Source: Desulfotignum sp. (GTDB lineage Bacteria > Desulfobacterota > Desulfobacteria > Desulfobacterales > Desulfobacteraceae). Taken from it: a stretch of DNA of 8,616 nucleotides. The notes beneath the pieces are model-generated. The model was not told the DNA's origin. It worked only from the letters and a program-made list of their open reading frames with translations, and did no database searches. The translations under genes and the position numbers were made by a program. The DNA is taken from NCBI GenBank assembly GCA_011390695.1, contig JAABRW010000112.1, positions 1 through 8,616 of the forward strand, written 5' to 3'. Shown in pieces: positions 1 to 5,832 of this stretch (within the stretch, counting starts at the first letter, position 1; the number at the start of each line of letters is the position of its first letter).

Positions 1-799
1 CCATATCCCAGTCAAAATCCTGGGCGATTTCATAGGAATAGGATTCCTGTCCCAGAATCCGCCAGGCATTTTTGGAATTGAGCAGCACCACGGAATATCT
101 GGTGGACAGATGTTCCACTATTTTCATGCAGTCATCAAACACACCAGGTATTTCAAACACACTGGCACCGCTGCCCAAAGGCTGGGACAGCTGTTGAACC
201 GTGACTTTTTTGTGGGGCAAAAGCACGGCCGATTTGATCAGGGGCCTCAGGTAAGAGGCATACAATGCCGCTGCTGCAGAGGTGTCTCCTGTGGATGCAC
301 ACACCGCAATGACATCTGAAACCAGCCCCTGGTCAAGGAGAAATTTGATGCTGGAAAGGGCGGAAGCCATGCCCCGGTCCTTGAATGAGGCACTGGGATT
401 CTGGCCGTCGTTTTTAAAATAGAAATGCAGCCCGACCTTTTCCGTAAGAAAGCCGGATGCCGCCACAACAGGGGTGTGGCCTTCTCCCAGATAGATAATG
501 GATTCCAGGGGAATCACCGGACCGATGAATTCATGGTACCGGTAAATACCTTTCAGGGCGGGCATTTTCAGCATCCTGCGATAGTCGAATATCTGCTGCC
601 AGGTTGTCCCTTCGATTTTATGGAGATCTTCCTGGTTCCGGTTATGGAGCATCAGGACAGCATCACATGCCGGGCAGACATACAACAGTTTTTCCACTGG
701 ATACCCGGCACCGCAGCCCAGGCATTTGTAATACAAAGCCCCTGTCGGCCTGGGAATAAGATGGGGCCGGATATGTTCCGGAAACAGTTCAGGTTTCAT
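1..799 (-). CDS. thrC: Threonine synthase, 3' part beyond left edge
   Basis: Converts O-phospho-L-homoserine to L-threonine with pyridoxal phosphate, the last step of threonine synthesis in the cytoplasm. The first 266 residues are visible; the C-terminus lies outside the window. Residues 26-45 carry a zinc-ribbon-like pair, C26xxC29 and C42xxC45. The PLP lysine motif [11 protein letters not shown] puts the Schiff-base lysine at K140, and a phosphate-loop-like [12 protein letters not shown] follows at about 167-178. This N-terminal ribbon plus fold-type-II PLP core matches the threonine synthase family. The ATG at 799 lies inside the end of serS (11-bp overlap). The only purine-rich Shine-Dalgarno candidate, GAGG, is about 17 nt upstream, so translation is probably coupled to serS. 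A related fold-type-II PLP enzyme is the alternative, but the zinc ribbon favours thrC. Confidence 0.94.
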   Translation of the reverse strand, partial: MKPELFPEHIRPHLIPRPTGALYYKCLGCGAGYPVEKLLYVCPACDAVLMLHNRNQEDLHKIEGTTWQQIFDYRRMLKMPALKGIYRYHEFIGPVIPLESIIYLGEGHTPVVAASGFLTEKVGLHFYFKNDGQNPSASFKDRGMASALSSIKFLLDQGLVSDVIAVCASTGDTSAAAALYASYLRPLIKSAVLLPHKKVTVQQLSQPLGSGASVFEIPGVFDDCMKIVEHLSTRYSVVLLNSKNAWRILGQESYSYEIAQDFDWDM

Positions 800-2069
800 G
801 GGTGATTGTTTTTTGACCTCCCATATAGGGTACCAGGGCATCGGGTATTTTGACTGTGCCGTCCGGCTGCTGATAGTTTTCAAGGATTGCGGCAAAGGTT
901 CTTCCCACGGCAAGGCCTGATCCATTCAGGGTATGGCAGAATTCGGGTTTTTTTGCATCTTTGCGTTTAAAGCGGATATTGGCCCGGCGTGCCTGGAAGT
1001 CAAGGCAGTTGCTGCACGATGAGATCTCCCTGTATTTGTCCTGTCCCGGCATCCATACCTCAATGTCATAGGTTTTGGTGGCGGAAAATCCCAGATCTCC
1101 GGTGCACAGGGTAAGCACCTGATAGGGCAGTTCCAGGCGCTGGAGAATGGTTTCCGCATTTGCCAGAAGGGATTCCAGTTCTGCAAAAGAGGATTCAGGG
1201 GCAGTGATTTTCACCATTTCCACCTTGTTGAACTGGTGCTGTCTGATCAGTCCTTTGGTATCCCGGCCGTATGAGCCGGCCTCGGATCTGAAGCAGGGAG
1301 TATAGGCGGTAAATTTGTACGGCAGGTCTTCTTCAGCCAGTATTTCGCCGGCATAAATATTGGTCACCGGCACCTCTGAGGTGGGAATCAAGTAATAATC
1401 CAGGCCCTCCAGCTTGAACAGATCCGCTTCAAATTTGGGGAGCTGGCCCGTACCTGTCATGGTGGTTCTGTTGACAATGAAAGGTGGCAGGGTCTCTTTG
1501 TATCCATGCTCTTTTGTATGGATGTCCAGCATGAAATTGATCAGGGCCCGCTCCAATCTGGCACCAGACCCCAGATACAAAGGGAAGCGGGCGCCGGCCA
1601 GTTTGGCAGCCCTGCCAAGATCCAGAATTCCCAGGGCTTCACCTATATCGGCATGGTCCTGGACATGAAAATCAAAAACCCGGGGGGAGCCGTGGGTTTT
1701 TTCCAGACGGTTCTGGGAATCATCTTTTCCTTTGGGCACATCTGTATGGGGCAGGTTGGGCAGGTTAATCAAAAAGGTGTGGATGGCGGTTTCAACCTCA
1801 CCAAGGTCTTTGTCAAGCGATTTGATGGTTTCTGAAACAGACCGCATCCTGTCGATGCTGGGCTGGGCATCTTTGCCCGACCGTTTCATTGCGGCAATTT
1901 CATCAGAAACCTTATTGCGCTGGTGGCGCAATTCCTCAATTTGCAGCAGAAGGGTTTTTCTTTTTTCCTCATTTTCCATCAGTACTGAAAAATCAACTGC
2001 AGTACCGCGTTTTTCCATTCCTTTTTGAACGGTTTCCAGGTTATTTATAATATATTTTGCATCCAGCAT
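789..2069 (-). CDS. serS: Seryl-tRNA synthetase
   Basis: Charges tRNA-Ser (and tRNA-Sec, where present) with serine. The 426-residue length is close to the usual figure of about 430. Residues 1-100 form the family's N-terminal helical arm, rich in Glu, Lys and Arg, which contacts the long variable arm of the tRNA. The class II catalytic core follows: TSEVP at 230-234, motif 2 with [11 protein letters not shown] from 260, and motif 3 [16 protein letters not shown] at 383-398. An upstream in-frame ATG at 2147 would add 26 residues ([10 protein letters not shown]...) foreign to the family. The ATG at 2069 starts the classic [10 protein letters not shown] and is preceded by AGGGA, so I chose it. 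The gene is the first of a serS-thrC pair and overlaps thrC by 11 bp. Confidence 0.97.
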   Translation of the reverse strand: MLDAKYIINNLETVQKGMEKRGTAVDFSVLMENEEKRKTLLLQIEELRHQRNKVSDEIAAMKRSGKDAQPSIDRMRSVSETIKSLDKDLGEVETAIHTFLINLPNLPHTDVPKGKDDSQNRLEKTHGSPRVFDFHVQDHADIGEALGILDLGRAAKLAGARFPLYLGSGARLERALINFMLDIHTKEHGYKETLPPFIVNRTTMTGTGQLPKFEADLFKLEGLDYYLIPTSEVPVTNIYAGEILAEEDLPYKFTAYTPCFRSEAGSYGRDTKGLIRQHQFNKVEMVKITAPESSFAELESLLANAETILQRLELPYQVLTLCTGDLGFSATKTYDIEVWMPGQDKYREISSCSNCLDFQARRANIRFKRKDAKKPEFCHTLNGSGLAVGRTFAAILENYQQPDGTVKIPDALVPYMGGQKTITHET

Positions 2070-2113
2070 TGTCTTCCCTGTTCTGCCTGTTTTCTGGTTG
2101 ATAAACGCGCATG

Positions 2114-2158
2114 TCATATGTGTTTTATAATTGTAACCAAATAGCATGGGACATATGA
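2114..2158. repeat. 8-bp inverted repeat upstream of serS
   Basis: TCATATGT (2114-2121) and ACATATGA (2151-2158) are perfect inverted copies 29 nt apart, in the serS upstream region and flanking its candidate -10. They could be operator half-sites or chance, since the core CATATG is itself a palindrome. Confidence 0.3.
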
Positions 2159-2166
2159 ACAGTCAA
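2138..2166 (-). promoter_or_regulatory. Possible serS promoter
   Basis: On the minus strand TTGACT (2166-2161) is followed after 17 nt by TATTTG (2143-2138). The -35 is good but the -10 matches consensus at only three positions, so this is tentative. The -35 stands back to back with the plus-strand -35 at 2180. Confidence 0.25.
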
Positions 2167-2179
2167 TGATTATTGCATG

Positions 2180-2207
2180 TTGACAATCAGGCACTTGTGT
2201 ATAATAT
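2180..2207 (+). promoter_or_regulatory. Promoter of the cyclo-ligase gene
   Basis: TTGACA at 2180-2185 is a perfect -35. A perfect TATAAT lies at 2200-2205 but with only a 14-nt spacer. The overlapping TAATAT at 2202-2207 gives a 16-nt spacer and may be the working -10. The start codon is about 35-40 nt downstream. Confidence 0.45.
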
Positions 2208-2245
2208 TCTGGTATATTTTTTTGTAACCATAAGGAAAAGTGATT

Positions 2246-2833
2246 ATGGAAGAGGTGAAAAATACCAAAACAAGCATATTGGCCCAGGTGGCTGAAAGGC
2301 TTGATGCAGTCACAAAACAGGAACGGGAAGCCAAATACTATCAGATTGAGAACAAAGTCTTTGAATTTGCCAATTTCATGGAAGCCCAGGTATCATTCAT
2401 GCATACAGCCGGCAGCGTGGAAATTCCCATGGAAAGGATTATTCGAAAAGCGCTTCATATCGAAAAAACAATTGTTCTGCCAGTATTCACAGATGCCAAA
2501 AATGCGTTTCATTTGTGTAAAATCACCGATTATGAGAAAGACCTGTTGCCCAATGCCAGTGATGTGCTTGAACCGGATCCTGAAAAATGTAAAAAGGTTT
2601 CTCTGGATGAGATTGATATCGCCTTTATTCCGGGCCTGGCTTTTGACGATAAAGGCGGCCGCATAGGGTTTGGTAACAATTATTATACCAAACTCATCAC
2701 AAGGCTGCCCGAAACGTGCAGAAAGGTCTCTCTTGCCTTTGAAGAGCAGATTGTAGACCAGATTCAGATGGATTCCAGAAAACATACCGTTGATATCATT
2801 ATTACTGATAAACGGGTGATCTATAAAATTTAA
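2246..2833 (+). CDS. 5-formyltetrahydrofolate cyclo-ligase family protein
   Basis: The family converts 5-formyl-THF to 5,10-methenyl-THF using ATP, returning the storage folate to one-carbon metabolism. The protein has 195 residues, normal for the family. The key block is PGLAFDDKGGRIGFGNNYY at 129-147, matching the family pattern PGlaFD..G.RlG.G.GYYD. The preceding LEPDPE (108-113) and the closing DIIITDKRVI (183-192) also fit. Oddities are GFGNNYYTK where GxGxGYYDR is usual, and a poorly conserved N-terminus, so activity is not assured. Starts: a GTG at 2240 is in frame, but AAGGA at 2232-2236 is correctly spaced (9 nt) only for the ATG at 2246. The gene has its own promoter and is divergent from serS. 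Confidence 0.85.
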   Translation: MEEVKNTKTSILAQVAERLDAVTKQEREAKYYQIENKVFEFANFMEAQVSFMHTAGSVEIPMERIIRKALHIEKTIVLPVFTDAKNAFHLCKITDYEKDLLPNASDVLEPDPEKCKKVSLDEIDIAFIPGLAFDDKGGRIGFGNNYYTKLITRLPETCRKVSLAFEEQIVDQIQMDSRKHTVDIIITDKRVIYKI

Positions 2834-2839
2834 AATGAT

Positions 2840-3067
2840 CTAAAACTCTTTTATCTGCTGGGCTGCCCGGCCGGCGGATGGTTCATTCCTGAAGATGCGG
2901 TTTCTGCTGATCATGAGGTTCACCAGGCACAGCGCACTGGCCAATTCATCCTCTTCCGGATATATACCGCCCTGCGCATACCGGCCTTCCATATCAGCCA
3001 ATGCCGGCAGGAAAGGCAGATCACTCAGCCCTGGCATGGTGTTGTTAATGATGCGATCATTTTCCAT
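2840..3067 (-). CDS. Small protein of unknown function, 75 aa
   Basis: I do not recognise a family. The predicted protein is soluble and acidic in the middle (YPEEDELASA), with Pro- and Leu-rich PGLSDLPFLPALADMEG at about 12-28 and a basic tail (RNRIFRNE, AGRAAQQIKEF). It has no signal peptide, no membrane helix and only one Cys. The best evidence that it is real is the ribosome binding site: AGGGAGG with GGAGG at 3073-3077, exactly 5 nt before the ATG. A TATAAT lies about 30 nt further upstream. It ends 6 bp from the stop of the convergent cyclo-ligase gene. No function can be inferred from position. Confidence 0.62.
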   Translation of the reverse strand: MENDRIINNTMPGLSDLPFLPALADMEGRYAQGGIYPEEDELASALCLVNLMISRNRIFRNEPSAGRAAQQIKEF

Positions 3068-3072
3068 GATAT

Positions 3073-3077
3073 CCTCC
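3073..3077 (-). promoter_or_regulatory. Strong ribosome binding site of the 75-aa gene
   Basis: GGAGG on the minus strand, 5 nt before the ATG at 3067. This decides the start and is the main support for the gene. Confidence 0.7.
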
Positions 3078-3088
3078 CTGGTTTCAGC

Positions 3089-3130
3089 ATATCCTGATTA
3101 TAAACTTTCTTTCCAACATTATATCCTGAT
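3089..3130 (-). promoter_or_regulatory. Direct repeats around -10-like boxes of the 75-aa gene
   Basis: The 10-mer ATATCCTGAT occurs at 3089-3098 and again at 3121-3130, 32 bp apart, about three helical turns. Each copy overlaps a minus-strand TATAAT (3102-3097 and 3123-3118). No good -35 stands 16-18 nt upstream of either box. This could be a regulated promoter with a repeated activator or repressor site. Confidence 0.3.
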
Positions 3131-3222
3131 GTCGGCTGGAGACGATATGGGTAGAAATCTGTATTTTTGCTTTGCCGGCACTGTATAAGGCTTTCAGAAA
3201 ACCCGGACCGCTTTTTTTTGAA

Positions 3223-3278
3223 TTGCCTGTATGAGGCGAAGCAACCGCAGCGATGCAGGTGAAGAATCATGCAGGAGA
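3223..3278 (+). repeat. Hairpin plus tandem ATGCAGG repeats
   Basis: TTGCCTGTAT (3223-3232) can pair with ATGCAGGTGA (3253-3262) over 10 positions, three of them G-U. A near copy, ATGCAGGAGA, follows at 3269-3278, 16 bp on, and could compete for the same partner. Inside the loop GCG (3236-3238) can pair with CGC (3246-3248). It could be a structured RNA only if transcription starts upstream of 3223, which is not shown. Confidence 0.25.
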
Positions 3279-3408
3279 TGAGCTAATTGGTCAGGGTGAT
3301 GTTAGAAATTATATTACATCTGTCTTGCCTCCGGCAACCAGGTCTATGGGGGATTTTTGGCACCGGAATACAGAGATTGCCGGATGCACGCCAGGTTATT
3401 GTCTGTGA
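3253..3408 (+). CDS. Doubtful 51-codon ORF ending in GCTPGYCL
   Basis: The ORF runs from ATG 3253 to TGA 3406-3408 and ends 42 nt before the radical SAM start. It begins MQVKNHAGDELIGQ and ends NTEIAGCTPGYCL; the two Cys are residues 45 and 50. Size, position and Cys-rich end resemble RiPP precursors that sit beside radical SAM enzymes. Against it: no Shine-Dalgarno before 3253, roughly 41% GC at third positions and no codon bias I can see, and a candidate promoter (3287-3315) inside it. An in-frame internal ATG at 3346 gives a 20-residue peptide that could instead be a leader peptide. An open stretch of this length is well within chance. Confidence 0.2.
   Translation: MQVKNHAGDELIGQGDVRNYITSVLPPATRSMGDFWHRNTEIAGCTPGYCL
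3287..3315 (+). promoter_or_regulatory. Candidate promoter of the radical SAM gene
   Basis: TTGGTC (3287-3292), a 17-nt spacer, then TATATT (3310-3315), five of six matches to the -10 consensus. It would start transcription near 3322 and give a leader of about 130 nt. The -35 is weak beyond TTG. Confidence 0.3.
3325..3383 (+). other. Two hairpins in the radical SAM leader
   Basis: TTGCC-TCC-GGCAA (3325-3337) forms a 5-bp stem. CCGGAAT (3363-3369) pairs with ATT-g-CCGG (3376-3383), giving 7 bp with one bulged G and a 6-nt loop. Neither is followed by a T-run, so they are not terminators. Confidence 0.3.
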
Positions 3409-3431
3409 TAAAGATAACAGATAAAAATCTG
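3399..3431 (+). promoter_or_regulatory. Dyad and competing hairpin before the radical SAM start
   Basis: Arms 3399-3409 (TTGTCTGTGAT) and 3414-3424 (ATAACAGATAA) match at 9 of 11 positions plus one G-T, around AAAG. The core is TCTGT...ACAGA. The right arm also takes part in a second hairpin, CAGAT-AAAA-ATCTG (3418-3431), just before the AAAGGAG. The two structures exclude each other. It may be a repressor operator or a translational switch; both readings are inference. Confidence 0.35.
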
Positions 3432-3435
3432 AATA

Positions 3436-3442
3436 AAAGGAG
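3436..3442 (+). promoter_or_regulatory. Ribosome binding site of the radical SAM gene
   Basis: AAAGGAG ends 8 nt before the ATG at 3451. This is a strong, well-spaced site that fixes the start codon. Confidence 0.7.
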
Positions 3443-3450
3443 CCTTCTTT

Positions 3451-5076
3451 ATGAAGCAGCTGGATGCTGTACTGATATTCCCCCCGCCAATGGACCGAAT
3501 AGACCGGGTCTATTCAGCCCCCCATTTTTTGAGCAGTTTTCTTGAAAGCAAAGGATTCCATACCAAAACCGTGGACCTGAACCTTGCCGCACTGCTCTGT
3601 CTTGCCAGGTCATCTGAGCCAAAGACCCGAGCCGGTATTCCTGACCGCATCATATCCCAATTGGATTCTGTGCAGGATCTGATGGCCATGGAAATCGCTG
3701 GAACCCGGTATACCCGTGTCTTTGGTGAAACCTATAAAAAGATGTTCAGCCATCTATACCAGACCCGGACCCTTTCTTGTGCGGATATTCTGGAATTGGT
3801 GGACAGCCCGGAGATACAGGCTTTGATGGATTTTCTGCATCCTGAAATTGTCCGGGAAATTGTCCAAAGCAGGCCTGCTGTGGTGGGATTTTCTCTCCCT
3901 TTTTCCCAGCAGCTGGCCCCGGCGGTTGCGCTGGCCGGGCAGATAAAACAAATGGCAGACCCGGTCCATATCTGCTTCGGGGGACCGGTTATTACCCTGA
4001 TGGGCCGGGAAGAGCTGGCTGAAATGCACGCACGGCTGCCTGTGGACTCTTTTGTGCAATATGAGGGCGAACATCCCCTGGCCCGCCTGCTTGGGGCGGT
4101 AAAAGCGGGCAGGCTGCCCCGGGAGTCGGACGGGGTTCTGACCTTTGAACAGCAACGGGAAAAAACCGCCGGTATCCAATATTCCGGTAATCAAAACCCG
4201 AAACCGGTCTACGACTACAACCGTTTCGGACCCAGGGCACTGGCGCAGATGCCCAGGGCAGCAAAAATACCCATCAGGCAGTCTGCAGGCTGTTATTGGA
4301 AGAAATGCACTTTTTGCGACTACGTCAACCTTCATCGGGACAAGACCTACCGGCCCAGGAAAACCACTGATATTCTTTCCGACATCCGCTACTATACAGA
4401 CTTGGGGTTCTCCAGTTTCAGAATGCTGGCTGAGGCCATCCCACCCGTCCATGCCCTGAAAATTGCCCGGGCCATTCTGGAACAGGGCCTTGAGATAAAC
4501 TGGCATGCCTTTATACGGGTCGATACCGGATTTACCCCAGAGATTTTCAAGACACTCAAGAAAAGCGGCTTCCACTGCACCGTGGGTATGGAGTCTGCCA
4601 GCAGCCGGATCCTGGCTTTGTTGAACAAGGGATACGATCCCGCCGTCCTTCAGACCTTTGTAAATCATATGAAACTGGCAGGTTTTTACAACAACCATGT
4701 GAATATCATGGTGGGCGTACCCGGGGAAACCTGGGAAGACGCTCTGGAAACCCTTGGGTTCTGTATGGGCTGCAATGGCGTGTTCAACTGGTTCAAACCT
4801 TCCAGGTTTACGCTCACAGCCACTTCGGACATGGGAAAGCATCCGGAAAAATACGGCATCCGGATCCGAAAAGCAACGGAGAAACAGGGACCCGATAAAA
4901 CCGGCGGCCGTTTGACCGCCAGGGGATTTGACGACCCGGACGGCATGAGCGAGGCAGATATTTCAGCAATTATCAACGCCTATGCACAGTTGAACCAGAC
5001 CAGGGATCAAAATCCGGTATGTGTGGAATATTGCGATGTCCGTTCGCCTGCATTACCTGCTGCTGCAGCGCCATAG
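3451..5076 (+). CDS. B12-binding-type radical SAM protein
   Basis: A 541-residue enzyme of the class joining an N-terminal cobalamin-binding Rossmann domain to a radical SAM barrel. Members do methylations and other radical chemistry on varied substrates; the substrate here is unknown. The N-terminus AVLIFPPPMDRI (6-17), ESKGFHTKTVDLNLA (32-46), VVGFSLPFSQ (144-153), HICFGGP (173-179) and YEGEHPL (204-210) follow the usual B12-domain pattern, without the DxHxxG base-off motif. The [4Fe-4S] motif is C281 YWKK C286 TF C289, that is CX4CX2C rather than CX3CX2C. The barrel continues with INWHAFIRVDTGFTPEIF (349-366), GMESASSRIL (379-388), LNKGYD and MVGVPGETWEDALET (420-434). The tail, from about 450, is family-specific and ends in Ala/Pro. 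It lies 99 bp before pcm on the same strand. No partner gene reveals its substrate. Confidence 0.88.
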   Translation: MKQLDAVLIFPPPMDRIDRVYSAPHFLSSFLESKGFHTKTVDLNLAALLCLARSSEPKTRAGIPDRIISQLDSVQDLMAMEIAGTRYTRVFGETYKKMFSHLYQTRTLSCADILELVDSPEIQALMDFLHPEIVREIVQSRPAVVGFSLPFSQQLAPAVALAGQIKQMADPVHICFGGPVITLMGREELAEMHARLPVDSFVQYEGEHPLARLLGAVKAGRLPRESDGVLTFEQQREKTAGIQYSGNQNPKPVYDYNRFGPRALAQMPRAAKIPIRQSAGCYWKKCTFCDYVNLHRDKTYRPRKTTDILSDIRYYTDLGFSSFRMLAEAIPPVHALKIARAILEQGLEINWHAFIRVDTGFTPEIFKTLKKSGFHCTVGMESASSRILALLNKGYDPAVLQTFVNHMKLAGFYNNHVNIMVGVPGETWEDALETLGFCMGCNGVFNWFKPSRFTLTATSDMGKHPEKYGIRIRKATEKQGPDKTGGRLTARGFDDPDGMSEADISAIINAYAQLNQTRDQNPVCVEYCDVRSPALPAAAAP

Positions 5077-5100
5077 GCTGAATCCCCGGCACTGATCAAT

Positions 5101-5120
5101 CTGAAGCATGCGTGTTTCAG
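5101..5120 (+). other. 8-bp hairpin between radical SAM gene and pcm
   Basis: CTGAAGCA-TGCG-TGTTTCAG is an 8-bp stem (one G-U) with a 4-nt loop. No T-run follows on either strand, so it is not a classic terminator. It may stabilise or mark processing of the mRNA between the two genes. Confidence 0.35.
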
Positions 5121-5175
5121 CAAAAGGGACGGTATCTGCTTGACGGAAACCGGACATGCTGGTATGAAGGGGTTC

Positions 5176-5832
5176 ATGAACGATGAACCCAAAAAATTTG
5201 CCCGGTGGCGCAAAGACATGGTGGACAGGCAGATCATTGCCCGGGGGATTACCGACCCTTTGGTGATTCAGGCAATGTATGAGGTGCCCCGGCATTTGTT
5301 CGTAAGTGAAGCCCTGGTGGACACTGCCTATGGGGATTTTCCCCTGCCCATTGGTGAGGGCCAGACCATATCCCAGCCCTATATCATAGCAGAAATGACC
5401 CAGAGCCTGGATTTGAAAGGGTTTGAGCGCGTGCTTGAAATCGGTACCGGATCCGGGTATCAGGCAGCCATTCTGGCAAGATGTGTTTACAGGGTATATA
5501 CCATTGAACGCAACCACCCGCTTTTTCTGCAGACCCGCACACTTTTTGACCGGCTGCGGCTCCACAACATTGTGACCAGGTATTCCGACGGTACCCAGGG
5601 CTGGAAAGAAGAAAGCCCTTTTGATGCCATCATTGTAACTGCCGGCGGAAACCAGATACCGCAGCCCCTGGTGGAGCAGCTGGCTTATGGCGGCCGCCTT
5701 GTCATGCCTGTGGGGGGACATTTTTCCCAGGAACTTGTGAAGTTGACAAAGACCGATACCGGTATAAAAAAAGAAAACCTGGGGGGCTGCCGGTTTGTAA
5801 AGCTCATCGGCCAGCATGGGTGGAATGGATAA
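5176..5832 (+). CDS. pcm: Protein-L-isoaspartate O-methyltransferase
   Basis: Methylates isoaspartyl residues in aged proteins with SAM, starting their repair; cytoplasmic. The protein is 218 residues from this start, near the usual 208-220. Family landmarks are [15 protein letters not shown] (14-28), VPRHLFV (37-43), [19 protein letters not shown] (60-78), the SAM loop [15 protein letters not shown] (86-100), [10 protein letters not shown] (149-158), IPQPLVEQL and GGRLVMPVG (172-180). The start is uncertain: ATG 5176 has AAGGGG just upstream with short spacing; ATG 5164 adds MKGF; a TTG at 5140 adds 12 residues and has AAAGGGA at about 10 nt. The homology begins well after all three. The last codons overlap the DUF368 gene, so the two are probably co-translated. 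Confidence 0.93.
   Translation: MNDEPKKFARWRKDMVDRQIIARGITDPLVIQAMYEVPRHLFVSEALVDTAYGDFPLPIGEGQTISQPYIIAEMTQSLDLKGFERVLEIGTGSGYQAAILARCVYRVYTIERNHPLFLQTRTLFDRLRLHNIVTRYSDGTQGWKEESPFDAIIVTAGGNQIPQPLVEQLAYGGRLVMPVGGHFSQELVKLTKTDTGIKKENLGGCRFVKLIGQHGWNG

Larger units (their letters stand above)
3068..3450. other. 383-bp intergenic region upstream of the radical SAM gene
   Basis: No convincing gene over most of its length. It contains the minus-strand upstream region of the 75-aa gene (to about 3130), an unassigned stretch with an eight-T run at 3212-3219, a 10-bp helix with tandem repeats (3223-3278), a candidate promoter (3287-3315), and several small hairpins or dyads up to the ribosome binding site of the radical SAM gene. 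I could not match it to a riboswitch class I know; the cobalamin, c-di-GMP-I, THF and SAH patterns I checked by eye do not fit. Confidence 0.6.

Noticed and set aside
425..805. 126-codon plus-strand ORF opposite thrC
   Set aside because: The minus frame is unmistakable threonine synthase; this is its shadow.
2070..2147. 26-residue N-terminal extension of SerRS from ATG 2147
   Set aside because: The extension is foreign to the family, and the ATG at 2069 has the expected first residues and a ribosome site.
2817..2846. Short direct repeat TGATCTA(T)AAAA at the convergent gene ends
   Set aside because: AT-rich, partly inside coding sequence, and short enough to be chance.
3212..3219. Run of eight T as an intrinsic terminator
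   Set aside because: No GC-rich stem stands directly before it, and the nearest upstream plus-strand gene ends almost 400 bp away.
3200..3450. Known riboswitch (cobalamin, c-di-GMP-I, THF, SAH) upstream of the radical SAM gene
   Set aside because: The conserved boxes I know for these classes are not present; only generic hairpins are visible.
3754..4842. 362-codon ORF antisense to the radical SAM gene
   Set aside because: It lies wholly opposite a clearly recognised gene. Its translation is rich in Pro, Gly, His and Gln with no domain pattern, as expected of a shadow frame.
5053..5817. 254-codon ORF antisense to pcm
   Set aside because: It lies opposite a well-matched pcm and its translation has no family features.
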